NCBI GenBank assembly: GCA_019916065.1
Contig: CM034240.1
Location: forward strand, 44,156,026-44,220,025
Source of the DNA: Vitellaria paradoxa
Lineage: Eukaryota; Streptophyta; Magnoliopsida; Ericales; Sapotaceae
Direction: 5' to 3'
Length of the DNA stretch: 64,000 nt
The position numbers were made by a program, and so were the translations under genes. The stretch's first letter is position 1. Each line of letters opens with the position of its first letter. Under the pieces are notes generated by a model. It was not told where the DNA came from and made no database searches. It saw nothing but the letters and a program-made list of their open reading frames with translations. Positions 32,412 to 44,940 of the stretch are shown here, one piece after another.

Positions 32412-32706
32412 TATTTGAATTAAGCTTGTTAAGTTTAAGGAATTTAAAAAAATAATTCAAAGTTTAATTGCATGGCCTAATAATTAAAATTTTGAGTCAA
32501 ACTCAAGCAATCCTTTAATTGAATTAATCAAGAGTTCAGTTAGAACAATTTGATAATTTATACAATATGTATTGAACATTGGTTTATTAAATCTGATTGG
32601 ATCAATATTATAACAAGTATAAAATTATAATTCAAGTTTAGTTTATTAACTAATTTATCTTTCAAGTCAAGTTCAATGAGCTTATAACTAAATTAAATTC
32701 TGACGA
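32412..32706. other. AT-rich intergenic DNA
   Basis: No gene or bounded element seen. Confidence 0.5.
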
Positions 32707-32978
32707 GGGTTCAAGGGGGTGCAGTGAAAATATCCACTGCAGGGGTTGCAATGAAAAAATAAAGGGGAGAGATTTATTTACACTTTAATAACACATGACT
32801 TTTAATATTCCACATTAATTATACTCCAATCAAAATTTTAAAATTTTTATTTTTATTTTGAAAATAATTTTAATTAAAATAAATAAGAACCATTGGATTA
32901 AATGTAAGTAAATCTCCACCATTTATTTTTCACTGTAGCCCCTGCAGTGGATATATTGACTGCAGTCCCCTTGAAGCC
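32707..32978. repeat. family A MITE-like element
   Basis: Ends GGGTTCAAGGGGGTGCAGTG and CTGCAGTCCCCTTGAAGCC are inverted repeats. A second inverted pair (CCACTGCAGGGGTTGCA with CTGTAGCCCCTGCAGTGG) lies just inside. The interior is shared with 12545-12785. Confidence 0.8.
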
Positions 32979-34539
32979 TTCTGGCGAACTAAAGTAACTT
33001 GATTCATTTTACAATCTAATCTGAACAGAACTTTAGAGTCAAGAAGTTATTAATGACGTTGTAAAATGAATCAAACAATTTGTGTTTAATTCTTAAAAAA
33101 CTATCAAGCACATTTTTTTTGGGCTTGCCTTTAATTTATTTGATCGAACTCATCTAATTTTCATCTTTACCTAAAACATATGTGAACAATTTAAGTCAAA
33201 TAATATTTTTGTGGGCCAGTTAAAAAAATTCTCCTACGTAAGGGAGGCGTTTGGACTGTTAAAAAAATAAAAAAAAAAGTCAAAAGTTAATGTTGATGTG
33301 ATGTGAAAATGATATGTGGTAAAATTTAATTGAAAATTTTTAAAGTTTGTTGAAATTTTTAAAAAAATCAAATGGCCCAAAAAGGCATATATATTTATTT
33401 TTATTTTATTTTATTTTATATTATTATATATATATTTTTGAGGGGGAGGGTTGGGAGAATACAACCATTCATTGGCTTATCATATGTCTGTCACTTGGAG
33501 AAAGATGACGTTAACACGTGGACATAACTTTATACCCCTATTTCACCTTATCGTAGAAGAGGACACCACAACGACAACTTCATAGATTTTGTGGTTAGTT
33601 ACATCACAAATTATGGGAAATTAAACGAAAAAAAAAATCTTAATGTGATTTATGGGATTCTAAGGTCTCGTTTGGTTTGTTAAAAAATAACAAAAAATTT
33701 TATAAATCTCTGTTAATTTTATATCACATCAACTTTTTTCTCTCACTACACGCGTTACGAACTCTCAATTTATCTCACTTTTTCTTACTCCAAACAAATT
33801 ATAAGTATACTACTTCACTGGTGAAATGGCTCATCCTTGTAGAAGGTTTATGGGAATAACAACTCCCATGACTGCAAACTTGTCAATATAAATTAGCACC
33901 AATACAAATATATTATGTTGCCCATAAAAAGATAATGAGTCGATTGAGGAAATGTATGCTTTACTTAGCTCTTAAATTATCTCTTCTCTATTGTTCATAT
34001 TCTTATCATTGACTTGCTCATTTGGAGGCTTTTAGGCCTACGCGCATAATTGTGGACGCATGGGGAGTGTTTTAGATTAGAGTGATTTCTAGGAAGAGGG
34101 AATCATCTTTGGAGGTTTTATAAAGATTGATGTAGAGAATTATGGAGAAAATTTTAGAACTTTGTAGAGATTTTTAGGAAGATTATTATAAATGATGAAT
34201 CTTTATTTTCTATTTGGAATAATTCTCACCATCTACCAAGGAGGTGAACGATTATAAATTCATTCATTTGTATTCGTTTAATTTGAGTGGAAAAAAAATT
34301 CTTTAAATTCTCTTGTATGCTTTTTTATACATTTTCTTAAGTGTCATCTGAATCTAATTTCTTTGTGAATTTTGTGAGTATCCTTAATTTTCTAATTTTC
34401 TAACAAAAATTAAACTGACTGAATAAGTGTTTTAAGTGTAAAAATTTTGAGCTTGTGACAATTACCTTGCCAATTATTTTGCTCTGCTAACTTTGATTAT
34501 CTTATTTTATGGATCGAGAGAAGGAATGAGTTGTTATTA
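32979..34539. other. intergenic DNA with short MITE-like pieces
   Basis: No gene. A family K-like piece lies at about 33246-33375 (GCGTTTGGAC to ATGGCCC). A short family B relative lies at 33664-33800 (TCGTTTGGTTTGTT to TACTCCAAAC), also seen inverted at 44397-44547. The stretch 34020-34440 is less AT-rich and could be remnant LTR or gene sequence, but shows no ORF. Confidence 0.5.
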
Positions 34540-34803
34540 GAGTGCATTTAGGAAAAAAAATAAAGTTTGTAACTCAGTTTCTAATCGATAGTCTTTTGAC
34601 TTTTTTTAAAATGATTAAATTTATCCTCTTACGTTTTAATTTTTTTTTAAATTTGAAGGATAAAAATGTTAAATTAACAAAAAGTTAAAAAGTTTATTAC
34701 TAAAAAGTTAACTTTTCCCTTTCTAATAAAAAAAAATTTAATTTTTTAGTAGTTAACTACTAGTCAACTAAAAAAAAGATAATTTTTTTTCAAACTCAGC
34801 CTT
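34540..34803 (-). repeat. family G repeat, uninterrupted copy
   Basis: The reverse complement carries the family G left and right parts joined directly, without the family F insertion found at 14573 and 43965. The junction is near AAAAGACTATCGATTAGAAA on the minus strand. Confidence 0.6.
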
Positions 34804-34864
34804 AAAAGTATGCAAGGTGTATTTTTGTCCCGATGCAGTCAACTTAAAAATTTTCATGCAAATA

Positions 34865-35065
34865 AGACCTAGTTTGAAAAAAAAAAAGAACTTTTTTTGT
34901 GATTAGTTATTAGTTGACTATTAAAAAAATTAAATTTTTTTTTTGTTTAAGAAAAAAGTTAACTTTTTATGAATTTGTCATTTTTGTCTTTTATAATCTA
35001 AAGAAAATTAAAATATAAAAGATAAACTCCATCATTTTATAAAAAGTGAAAAAAAAGAATAATCG
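34865..35065 (+). repeat. family G repeat, left part only
   Basis: CCTAGTTTGAAAAAAAAAAA to AAAAGTGAAAAAAAAGAAT matches the left part of family G. It stops before the right part. It lies inverted relative to, and 60 bp from, the copy at 34540-34803. Confidence 0.5.
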
Positions 35066-35620
35066 AAAGAGGAGAAATTGATTAAGACTCTATTTGGGAT
35101 GATAAAAAATTCTAAAAAAGGTAAAAAAATATTTATTTTTTATCTCATTACACGAATTATGAATCCACAACATATCACATTTTATTTTATTTTTATAAAC
35201 ATAACTTAAATATTTCAAACGGACCCTAAATGTTATTCTTTATGAATTAATCAATATCTAGAAGGAAGGATAATGATGGTTACGCTTGGTTGTGCTGTTA
35301 AAAGCTTCCATTTAGAGACCGTTTGGCAGAGATATCAACGTGTCTTCTGCTTGGCAGTCGTGGTTTCTTTTCTTTGTTCCAGGAGTCCAAAATTTCGCCA
35401 AGTAGCCGTTGATTTGACAATAAACACACAAACACACGTATAGAAGACAACCACGCATGTCACTGTGTAGGCAAGGGAGGGGAGAGAGAGAGGGGGAGGG
35501 AGACGAGTAAATTTCGATGAAGTTGGGGTGTTTTTCCATTAGCAGTCTGAAAAAGTCTAAAAAGAGCCTAGAAATCTGAACTTGTAGCCTCTATTCGGGC
35601 AAGACGAAGGTTGAGTGATA
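35066..35620. other. family I piece and a non-repetitive island
   Basis: About 35088-35222 is an AT-rich family I unit (TTTGGGATGATAAAAAATTC to TTTCAAACGGACCC). The stretch 35300-35540 is markedly less AT-rich, with a GA-rich tract at 35480-35510 on the plus strand. It carries no convincing ORF and its nature is unknown. Confidence 0.45.
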
Positions 35621-35987
35621 AAGGCGCTGTTTGGCATCACAAATTAACTCCATAAATTTTTATAAATCTTCAATAACTCTTTTATATTTAATTTTTTCAT
35701 TATTATGAATTTCAAAAAATTTTAATATTTAGCTAAAAATATAAAAAATCTAGAAGTAGGTTAACCGAATGTGTAAATTTTTTATACAATTATATTGTTC
35801 GTATCGAAAGCTTTTAAACGAGTACCATTATCACTATTTTTTGTGAATTTTTTTGAATCCGTGGGAACTGATTTGAAAAACCGTTCCTACGGTTTGCGCC
35901 TTTTCAGAAAAAAAAAAGACGCTAAAATCAACCCCAAATCATATTTTATCTCAATTTATCTTATTTTTTCTTACTCTAAACGGGGCC
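35621..35987 (+). repeat. family B MITE-like element, best-defined copy
   Basis: About 367 bp from GCGCTGTTTGGCATCAC to TTACTCTAAACGGGGCC. The core GTAGGTTAACCGAATGTGTA and GAATCCGTGGGAA is shared with the copies at 32044, 41575 and 48500. No coding capacity. Confidence 0.85.
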
Positions 35988-37298
35988 AAAATGGGTGCTC
36001 TAAATTGTACGAGTTAATATAAATTTATTAAAATTATAATTTAATAATTTATACAATAATTAAAAATTTTAAATTCCGTAGGGAACTATAGAACGCTTCA
36101 AACACTTTCGTTTTCGTTTGAAGTTTTAAAAGTTCTAAAAATTATTAAAAAATATTAAAAATTTTTAAAAATTATTTATTTTTTATTTTACTTACAAATT
36201 ATGAACTCGTAACTTTTTTTCAAATTTTGTTACATTTTATTACTCCAAACATTTTCAAAATAGAGTTACGGAGTATTTTGATTAATGATATTGGGTATTA
36301 CATTTTGATTAACTCGCCGTTCTTTATTACAACAAGTCAATTATTATTTTTTTCTTTTGACGTGATTTTTTTTTTCATACAATCAGAAGACTTTCACTTA
36401 AAAAAATAAAAATATTCCTCCTTAATTCTTTGAACTAAGGCTTGATTTGGGTTAAAAATATATATATAATTTTTATTTTTAATAACTTTTTATTTTTCTT
36501 ATATGATTTTGTTTATCATAATTTAATTTTATTTTTAAAAAGTATAATTTTTAAACATATTAATCTCATTCATAAAAAAATACTAAAAATTCATGCTCAC
36601 TTGAATAAAAGTTAAGAAAACAAAAAAAGAAAATATGAAAAATTCATATTTTTTAATTTTTTATCAAAATTAATGTAAATTTTTTATTTTTTGAATAAAT
36701 TAATAAGCTTAAAAATTACACATTTTTAAAAATAAAATTCAATTTTGATTGAAAAAAAAGTAATACGTGACCAAAAAATGTTAAAAAAATAAAGTATTTT
36801 TTAGTACTCAAATGCAGCCTAGCAGTGCGTTCGGCTCACAAATTTTTAGTACTTTTTTAGTTTTGTAAATTTTTTTTTTTGGCATTTAGTAAATGTTGAA
36901 TTTTTATTAATTTTTTTTAAATGTTAATGCGTTACCAAATATATAAAAAGTTACCTCATTTGCTAAAACTACAAAAATTAAATTTTTTTTTCTAAATTTA
37001 GACTTTTACCAAATATATAAAAAGTTACATTTTCCAATATCTGATAAATTACCAAAAAAATTAGTGTATTAAACAGGCCCTTCGATTCATGAAATACATA
37101 CTTTGGCAGTAGACTACTAATGAATATTTTTTTTATTACAGTTCTTGATATATTAACTATGTTAACTATACAGTCTAAGTACATTAAATCATTTTCATAA
37201 TTTCAATTAAATCAATAAATTATGAATTAAATATATACATCGATTTTATGTCCATTTCCGCTTTAATAACTACGCATATGTAAAAGCTAATCGGCTTC
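35988..37298. other. AT-rich intergenic DNA
   Basis: No gene. A family I-like unit lies at about 36110-36255, and two AT-rich foldback-like units at about 36435-36825 and 36830-37082, each flanked by TTTGGG or CAAATGC and GTTCGG or AACAGGCCC ends. Confidence 0.45.
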
Positions 37299-37502
37299 CA
37301 GGGGACTGCAGTGAAAAATTAAAGGTTGAGATTTGATTGTTTTTAATCGAATGGTTCTAATTTAATTCAATTAAAATTATTTTCAAAATAAAAATAAAAG
37401 TTAAAAAAATCTGATTGGAACACAATTAATGCAGAATGTAAAAAGTCGTGTGTTATTAAAGTGAAAATGAATCTCAACCCTTCATTTACTCACTGCACCC
37501 CC
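37299..37502. repeat. family A MITE-like element, best-paired termini
   Basis: About 204 bp. Left AGGGGACTGCAGTGAAAAAT and right, reverse-complemented, AGGGGGTGCAGTGAGTAAAT, extending into GGGTTGAGATT on both sides: an inverted repeat of about 35 bp. It is inverted relative to the other copies. Confidence 0.85.
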
Positions 37503-37914
37503 TGCTCTCTCTTTAAAAATTGTCAATTTTTTACTCTAAATGTAAAAATTATTTTCTATTTTTATATTTAATAACTACAACCGTCATATTAATAAAAATG
37601 TTATAAATAAACTTTATTACACTTTAAATATACATTCTTACATTGTGTAATTTCATGAGTTATTATTATTTCAAACGAAGGTTAGTTGTAATAAAAATAG
37701 TTTTTTTGCTTATGTTGTACAGTTCAAAAATTTTGTTACTTATTTCATTAATTTTGTTACTTATTTTCATTATAAAATTTTATAATTTTTTTAGTTAAAT
37801 ATTTTAATTTGCGCATTTGGGATCGAAGTCTTCATGATAACTATTTTAGTAATTTATTACTTTTCAAATTAAATTTATTGGTAATTTAAAACATTTAATA
37901 CTTTACGTTTAGAG
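37503..37914. other. AT-rich intergenic DNA
   Basis: Nothing recognised. Confidence 0.5.
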
Positions 37915-38245
37915 GGTGTTTGGCAATGAAATTTTAGCAAAAAATGCCCATTTTTTGACTTTTGAGCGTGTGACAAATTACCAATTTTTGTCACTTTTCT
38001 ACTCTGTTATAGTAATTTCTTAATTCAAGAATTACTAAAAGTTGTTAAAAGTTATCAAAAATTGTTAAAAATTGTAAAAAGTTACTACAAATTGTCAAAA
38101 GTTATCAAAAATTTTACCAAACACCAAAAAGTTACAAAAAGTTACTAAAATTTGCTAAAAATTGCTCTTCATTTTACTAAACATATCAAAAATTATAATT
38201 AGTTTTGGTCAAAAATTATTAAAAATTATGCCTCCAAAACATTTA
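37915..38245. repeat. family D AT-rich repeat
   Basis: GGGTGTTTGGCAATGAAATT followed by repeated GTTACAAAAAGTT and ATTGTTAAAAATTG motifs, ending near CCTCCAAAACATT. Same style as the other family D copies. Confidence 0.5.
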
Positions 38246-38656
38246 GGTTGATAATTTCTATTTGATAAAGTAATGCAAATATTTTTTATTAATATTTAGT
38301 AATAACTTTAAATTATTAACCCCGTCAACTGAATAAATACTTTGTTCATACGCATAACTCTTGCTAATATTTATATTTTTTATACTAATATATTAATATG
38401 TGAAATGATGTCCAAAAAGATAATCAAAGTTAGCAGAGCAAAGCAATCCGCGAGGCATCTCTAATGTTTGTCGGTGCACTAAGAAGTTCTTGGACATCTC
38501 TCTAATTTTTTTAAAGTTTATTAAGGAGTTCTGGTATAATAATCTTGTATTGCAAGAGATGTGTATTGTGATTGTTGATTCGAGTGTATCTTTGCACCGA
38601 GGCAGATTTAATTTCAATACAAAATTATTGTTTTTAATTTTGGTGGTATTTGAATG
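38246..38656. other. intergenic DNA with a non-repetitive island
   Basis: Positions 38410-38640 are less AT-rich. The segment 38417-38442 is a perfect inverted match to 34478-34503. No gene is supported. Confidence 0.4.
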
Positions 38657-39013
38657 TGGGGGCGTTTGGAACCCAACAAAAACTAAAAGTTTTCAAAAGT
38701 AAATTTTAGAATTATTGTGTAATGATTGTTGAAAAAATTTGATTGATTTGATATAAAATTGTTAAAATTATATAAAAGCACATGTGTCAAAATTTTAGTG
38801 GAGAATTTTGAAAATTTTTAGAGTTTTGTATACTTTTTTGTACAAATGTCAGATCATTTTTTTTAAATTCTAGCAAAATCCATTGGAATGCATCATTTTG
38901 GTCTGTTCCAACGGCTTCTGATAGTTTTTGAAATTTTTGGGTGCCTGAGACTGTGTCAGTTTTTGAAATTTTTTGAGAACTTTTGAGGTTTGTTAGAGTT
39001 CCAAACGAGCCCG
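38657..39013 (-). repeat. family E MITE-like element, inverted copy
   Basis: GGGGGCGTTTGGAACCC to GTTCCAAACGAGCCCG, giving inverted termini CGTTTGGAAC. The interior is the reverse complement of the family E core, with an insertion near 38900. Confidence 0.75.
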
Positions 39014-39375
39014 TAAAAAATTAAAAAAATTAGTATAAAAATCACATCACCCGTGATCAAATTTAATTTAAGAAAATTTATAACTTTATATTAGTTTTAG
39101 TGAACCAAACTAACCCTTTATCTTCTCTGTCCTTTTTACCAATTTGTTTTGGTTAAAGCAATATATAGAATAATGATAATCCACAATCTGATAATTAAAT
39201 AGTATTTATATATCACAAAGTTTAATATTTTAGAAAAAAATAAAAAATATTTTGATAAATTAATCTTGTATTAATTATTATATAAATTAATAATTTATTA
39301 ATTAATTTTCATGGTTTCAAATATATTATTTATAAAGGTTTAACCGTGCATCACAGTACCGAAAAGGTACTAAAG
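39014..39375. other. AT-rich intergenic DNA
   Basis: A short family K-like piece at about 39005-39115 ends GTGAACCAAACTAACCC. Otherwise nothing recognised. Confidence 0.45.
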
Positions 39376-39545
39376 GTGTGCTTAGAGTTGTATAAAAGTC
39401 TATAAAATAAAATAAAATTGTAAAAGTAAATATCTCGTAATTCATGCAATGAGTAAAAAATTTAAATTTTATTATCTCGTAATTCATATTTATAAAAATT
39501 TATAAAATTTTATTTTATTTTATTTTATTCCAAACGGAGGCTACG
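39376..39545 (+). repeat. family C MITE-like element
   Basis: GTGTGCTTAGAGTTGTATAA to TATTCCAAACGGAGGC; matches 11872-12039 and 44941-45111 over its length. Confidence 0.8.
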
Positions 39546-40971
39546 TTGGCACCACTATGATTTTTCTTTTTATGAAATATTATTCATGAAAGACCAAGTA
39601 CCACCCCACCTCCAATTTTATCCACGTGGCACATTTTTCTTTAATTCTTTTATTAATAATCCTTTTTTAGATGCTCTCCCACCCCCCCGCGCTTTGTTTC
39701 ACAGGGAATACTGTTTAGTTTGTTATAAATTTTAAAAAATTTTTAGGGTTATAAAAATTTTTCAAATTTATTGGGTTGTTAAAAATTTTTAAAAATTATT
39801 TATTTTTTATTTTGTTGTTCGAATTTGGAACTTATAATTAAATTTACTTTATATTATTTTTTTATCATTCTAAACACATTCTAAATAATAGAAAAATTTG
39901 TAAGTAAAAAAGAATGAGAGGTTGAATTTTCCCTCATCTTATGGTAAAAAAATTTGTTTCCTAAATATGGCTGATTAAATGGAAATAAATGAGTAAAAAA
40001 ATATTTATAATATACACTCATTTTATATTAAAATAAAAAATTATTTTATCTTTTTAAAAAAGACTTAATTTATTTATATTTTTTAAATAATAATTTTTTA
40101 ACGACTAGATATAAGTTTATATATATAGAGAGATAGGCTTAGGATTTCAGATTTGTATAAATTGAACAATAAGTTTAAAGATTGAGTGAGTTGAATTATA
40201 AAAATTTAAGTTGAGTAAAAGGTTTATACGTAGAGGAGACTAGGTATAAAAATCTATGGTGAACTAAATTAAAAAAAATTATTTTTAGGTCATGATACCA
40301 AGACTACAATTAGACAAACCTATGATCGGACTGTCTCTATTTATATTGCACATATAACACAAATATAATTAAATTTAACATTTTATTTTAAATGCACTTT
40401 TATCCAAATAACTAAGTGGTTGTGTGTACTTTTAAACTATAAAGGAGTCAAGTATTTTTTTGTTTAAATTACAATAGAATAAAATGTAATCATCCTTTAA
40501 AAATTAATGAGTCAAGTCAAGCTGGACCCGAAAATACCCAAACCCAACCCGATGCACACATCTAACAATCAAAGCATATTTACATTTATTATAACTATTT
40601 TCCTCAATTAATATGATATAAAAAAAATTTAAAAAATAATTGTAATCATGCTGGCCCATGCTGAAGTCACTTGTTGGAACATAGACAACAACGTCTTTTA
40701 TGGATTCTCAAATTTACTAGCTTGAATATTATTCTTGTTAATTTATAAGCTCATCAGAGTTTTTATATCTAATTTATATAGTACGAAAATATTTATTCAT
40801 TAAAATTTTTATTATTATTTGTTTATCCTATTTGATTTCAACAGAAAATAAAATTATTTAATGATCATATTATTATTGATTATACATTATTCGCACAAGT
40901 AAAAAGTATAACAAATTATAAATAAAAAATAATATTACTTTATAACAAAATATTATAATTAATAATATAAA

Positions 40972-41012
<41 letters not shown>

Positions 41013-41205
41013 GTGATATATATTTAAATTGAGTCAATACTGAGTCTTTTGAATTAAAAGATATCATAAGAATATATTTTTAGTTAAAAGATATATAAAA
41101 AATAAATAAAATAAATATATATTTTTTAATTAAATCTCTAAATAGTCTTTTGAATTGAGAAACATACATTATTTAAAAAAATCTTAAAAATAAAATATAT
41201 TAAAG
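39546..41205. other. AT-rich intergenic DNA with a TA microsatellite
   Basis: No gene. A family I-like unit lies at about 39720-39895. A (TA)n tract of about 30 bp lies at 40977-41009. Confidence 0.5.
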
Positions 41206-41577
41206 GAGCGTTTGAAGCTCCAAAGAAGTTCAAAAAATTTTTAAAGTTTTAACTTTTTCAAATTTCAAAGATTCCAAATTTTTTAAAAAATTTGGTAAAA
41301 TTCATTAGAACAAGTTATTATAGTATATTCAAATAGATTTTAGCAGATTTTTTAAAAAATTAGACTAATATTTATACCAAAAAATTCAACAAAACTCCAA
41401 AATTTTAAAAAATTTCCACTAAAATGTTACAACGTATCACTTTATATAATTTTTAATAACTTTGAATTAAATCAAATATAAATATACAATTATCATTTTA
41501 AAATAATTTTTTACACTTTAAAAAATTTTATTTTTATCAAACTTTTGGAGTTTTTACACACCAAACGGCTACTAAGT
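41206..41577 (+). repeat. family E MITE-like element
   Basis: GCGTTTGAAGCTCCAAAG to CACACCAAACGGC. The core is shared with 31060-31412. It directly abuts a family B element. Confidence 0.75.
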
Positions 41578-42030
41578 GTGCGTTTGGTGACACTAACAAA
41601 CTTTATAAAACAAAATAAATCTCTAAAAACCTCTATAAATCATTCAAATTCCCATCATTATTAATTTCAAATAAATTCACTATTTCGCTAAAAAAAACAA
41701 AAAATTCGGAAGAAGATTAACCGAATGCATAAATTTTTTTGATAATCATATTTTTTGGGTCAAAAACTTTCAAACAAGTACTATTGTCGCTATTTTATTT
41801 GAATTTTTTTGAATCCGTGTGAATGAATTTAAAAAATCGTTCTCACAGTTTTGATGCTTTGTATATATAAAACAAAACATTAAGCGTTGATTTCTTAAAT
41901 TCGTGAGAACAATTTTGGGACAACCTTTTCTACAGTTTACTACTATTTAAATACAAGAAAACACTAAAATTAACTCAGACACATTTTACCTTAATTTATA
42001 TTATTTTTTATTATTCTAAACGCATCCTAA
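41578..42030 (+). repeat. family B MITE-like element, expanded copy
   Basis: GTGCGTTTGGTGACAC to ATTCTAAACGCATCC. Longer than other copies because the segment around the TTCGTGAGAAC motif (41900) is duplicated in diverged form. Confidence 0.75.
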
Positions 42031-42224
42031 ATATTTATTCACCCGCGTGGCAATTGGATCCCTTCGAAATAAATGCCCAATTAAAACTTATGAATTACAA
42101 AATAATATGAATTATACATTACTACTGTTCCTTGTCAACGTGAAGTCAGGGAAGTACTCAGAAGCCCAGATGTTTCAGCTAAGGGAAAAAGAAAAAAGGA
42201 AAAGGAAAAGGGGAGTCTGAGACG
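42031..42224. other. non-repetitive intergenic stretch
   Basis: Less AT-rich, with a purine-rich run at 42180-42210. Nothing recognised. Confidence 0.4.
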
Positions 42225-42505
42225 GCCGTAGTTTGAAAGTTTAAAGTTTAAAAATTTTTGTTATTTTTTATTAAATATTATTAGTTATAAGTTTTGATGT
42301 GTTTAATAAAATAAATAGTAATTTATAATAATTTTTTGTAATTTTTAAATATGTGATAAAATTTTTAATAATTTTTAGTAATTTTTACTAATTTTTGATA
42401 ACTTAATTCAGTAGAAAAATAACAAAAATTAATATTTTACCAAACACTTAAAAAATAATTTTTTTGATAATTTTTACTGAAAATTAAGCTGCCAAATGAT
42501 GCCAT
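42225..42505. repeat. family D AT-rich repeat
   Basis: CCGTAGTTTGAAAGTTTAAA to GCTGCCAAATGATGCC. Shares TTAATAATTTTTAGTAATTT with 62322-62575. Confidence 0.5.
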
Positions 42506-43177
42506 AGAGAATTATGTCAATGTATTGCAGTAATATAAAAGTCCGATTCATTAGATTAAAATTTAAATGCTAAGATTTATTTGTTTTTTTTAATTTAAAG
42601 ATATAAATACATATAGATTTTAGAGATGTGTGGAATGATAAAAAATTATAAAATTTAATAAAAGTTTTAAATTTATAATTTGTGTAATAAAATAAAAAAT
42701 AAATAAATTTTAAAAAAATTTAACGATTTTTAATATTTTTCAAAACCTAAAAATAAATTAAGAGGATGTTTAGTTAATAAAAATTTGACGAAAACGTATA
42801 ATAAAAATATAAAAATAAGATGTGATGGAATTTAATTAAAAAAATATTTAAAATTAACAAAAATTAATTAATTTTAACCCACTAAATACGTCCAAAATTT
42901 CCAACGATACGAGCGTAGATCACCGAGGAAAAGAGCCAAAACTCATCTCTCTCTTTATATGTGAAAAGCCTGTTCATGGTGTACTCTGAAAGAACACACT
43001 TCACTGCCTGGGTTGGGGTGCCACAATCAGCTGCAATTCATCATGACGGAACTGTCATACATTAGCAAGCTCTCTCTCTCTCTCTCTGTCATTTGGGCGG
43101 CAGTGTTTCTGAGACAAAATGTACTTTCCAGCCTCTGGCCACGATTTCTAGTGGTGTCGCTATATCCTTCACTGCAA
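42506..43177. other. family I and K pieces and a non-repetitive island
   Basis: A family I-like unit lies at about 42615-42760 and a family K-like unit at 42770-42895 (GGATGTTTAGTTAATAAA to ACTAAATACGTCC). Positions 42900-43175 are less AT-rich, with a (CT)n run near 43069-43088 and no supported ORF. Confidence 0.45.
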
Positions 43178-43345
43178 TATGAAAATGTTTGAAGTTGTAT
43201 AAAATTATATAAAATTATAAAAATTAATGTCTTATATTTTATGTAATATATAAAAAAATTTAAATTTTATAATCTCATAATTCATATTTATAGATATTTA
43301 TAAAATTTTATATTTTTTTATTAGACTTCAAACGTGTCTATAGTT
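43178..43345 (+). repeat. family C MITE-like element, diverged
   Basis: AAATGTTTGAAGTTGTATAA to AGACTTCAAACGTGTC, in the same order as other family C copies but with more substitutions. Confidence 0.6.
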
Positions 43346-43762
43346 TTTAATAATAATGTATTTGTTTTATAATAATCGCAATGGCTATTATACAAATCTT
43401 AGGCTTTCTTTGGTTTTTTTATTTTTTTTTTAAAAATTCTAACTTTTTTTTTGGCGTTTTTTTCATGTCGCTTTTATATATTAAAATTTAATTTTTTAAA
43501 GCTATTAACCGTATTTGTAAAAAAAAAAAATAAAAAATTTATATCTTTCAAGCAAAAATTATACGTTTAAATAAAAAATAACGAAAAAGTTAATTTTTTA
43601 ACTATTATTTTAATAGATATTAATTTTTTATTTTTTTTTTACAAATGCGATTGGCACTCTTAAAAACTACTGATTCTGAAAAAAATTAAATTTTATTAAA
43701 AAAATCATATAAGATTGAAAAAACTACCAAAAAACTAAAAAAAATTTTATAACCAAACAAAA
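43346..43762. other. AT-rich foldback-like stretch
   Basis: From CTTTCTTTGGTTTTTTTATT to ATAACCAAACAAAATC. Shows paired poly(T)/poly(A) arms, with AATGCGATTGGC and ACCGTATTTGTA inner motifs. Probably another AT-rich MITE. Confidence 0.45.
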
Positions 43763-44320
43763 TCTTGGTTGAGTTTGAGAAACTAAAAAGTTAGTTTTTT
43801 TTTTTTGTAATTAAGAACGAAAAAAAGCTAAACAGCTAAAAAAAATGCTAAAAAGTTATTTTTTTTAATTTTTATTAATTTAACATATTTGCTCTAAATA
43901 GTTTAAAAGAAATTTAAATGTAAAAGGATAATTTTAGTATTTAAAAAAAATAAAAAAACTAATGTGACATTTGGTTTAATTTTCTATTTTTTGTTTTTTA
44001 TTTTATGTTTTATGCTCAAAACAAAAAAATAAAAAATGCTCTATTTTCCTTATTTCAGATTTTCTTTGTTTTAAGTTGAAAACGCTCAAAATAACTTTTT
44101 GTAATTTTTCATTTTATGTGTAAATTTATTTTCTATTTTTTAAAATAAATTTTGAAAATACAATTAATTAAATGTGTTATAACTATTTTTCTTATTTTCA
44201 AAAGAATAAAATAATAAATACGTTTAAAACAGAAAATTACAAATAAAAATAAAAAATAAAAAAATAAACCAAATAAACCCTAAATAACTGCTACTAGCTA
44301 CTTATTCCAAAACGCAACCT
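43763..44320. repeat. composite repeat: family F inside family G, second copy
   Basis: Family G left part to 43964, family F at 43965-44280 (GACATTTGGTTTAATTTTC to AAACCAAATAAACCC), then family G right part (ACTGCTACTAGCTACTTATT to CAAAACGCAACC). Same order and junctions as 14372-14980. Confidence 0.7.
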
Positions 44321-44396
44321 TAGTTAAACTTGTGTATGCATTCAATAAATAGTGTTGAGTTGAAGTTTTTATTACAATTCTTTGGAATAAGAAAAA

Positions 44397-44547
44397 ATGA
44401 GATAAATTGAGATAAATTATGGTTTGGAGAGAGTTCGTAATGCGTGCAGTGAAAGAAAAAAGTTGATGTGATATAAAGTTAACAGAGATTTATAGAGATT
44501 TTCAGAGATTTTCAACAAATTTTTGCATGCCAAACGAGCCCATAAAG
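44397..44547 (-). repeat. short family B relative
   Basis: GATAAATTGAGATAAATTAT to GCATGCCAAACGAGCCC, an inverted relative of 33664-33800. It shares only the outer parts with full family B. Confidence 0.6.
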
Positions 44548-44940
44548 GCTTGGTCTGGGTATCATAAATTAGTTTATTTATTTTTATTCTATATATTTGA
44601 TTTGTGTTTGTTGGCGTGGGTGGTCATTTTTAAAGGTGTTAACTGCGTTTATAAAAAATTCTAAAAAAAAAAAAAATTCCTTGTAAATGGTTATAGAGTT
44701 CAAAATTTTTTATTTCGTGTGGGTTGCGGTAAAAAATTAGGAGAAAAATATGAAATTTAAAAAATTAAAATCAATTAATTAAAAAATTAACATATTGATA
44801 AATATATTTTATTTTATTATTTTTTAATTTATTCAAGTAAAAGCATATACACCCATAATAAAAAAAATTATATTTTCTCCTCCTCTTGTTATAAAAGTTA
44901 TTATCAAATAATTTTGACACAATTTTTTGAGGGGAAAAAT
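44548..44940. other. AT-rich foldback-like stretch
   Basis: AAGGCTTGGTCTGGGTATCA start; paired A/T arms. No gene. Confidence 0.4.

Noticed and set aside
40977..41009. TA-rich tract as a promoter or origin
   Set aside because: A simple (TA)n microsatellite with no gene nearby.
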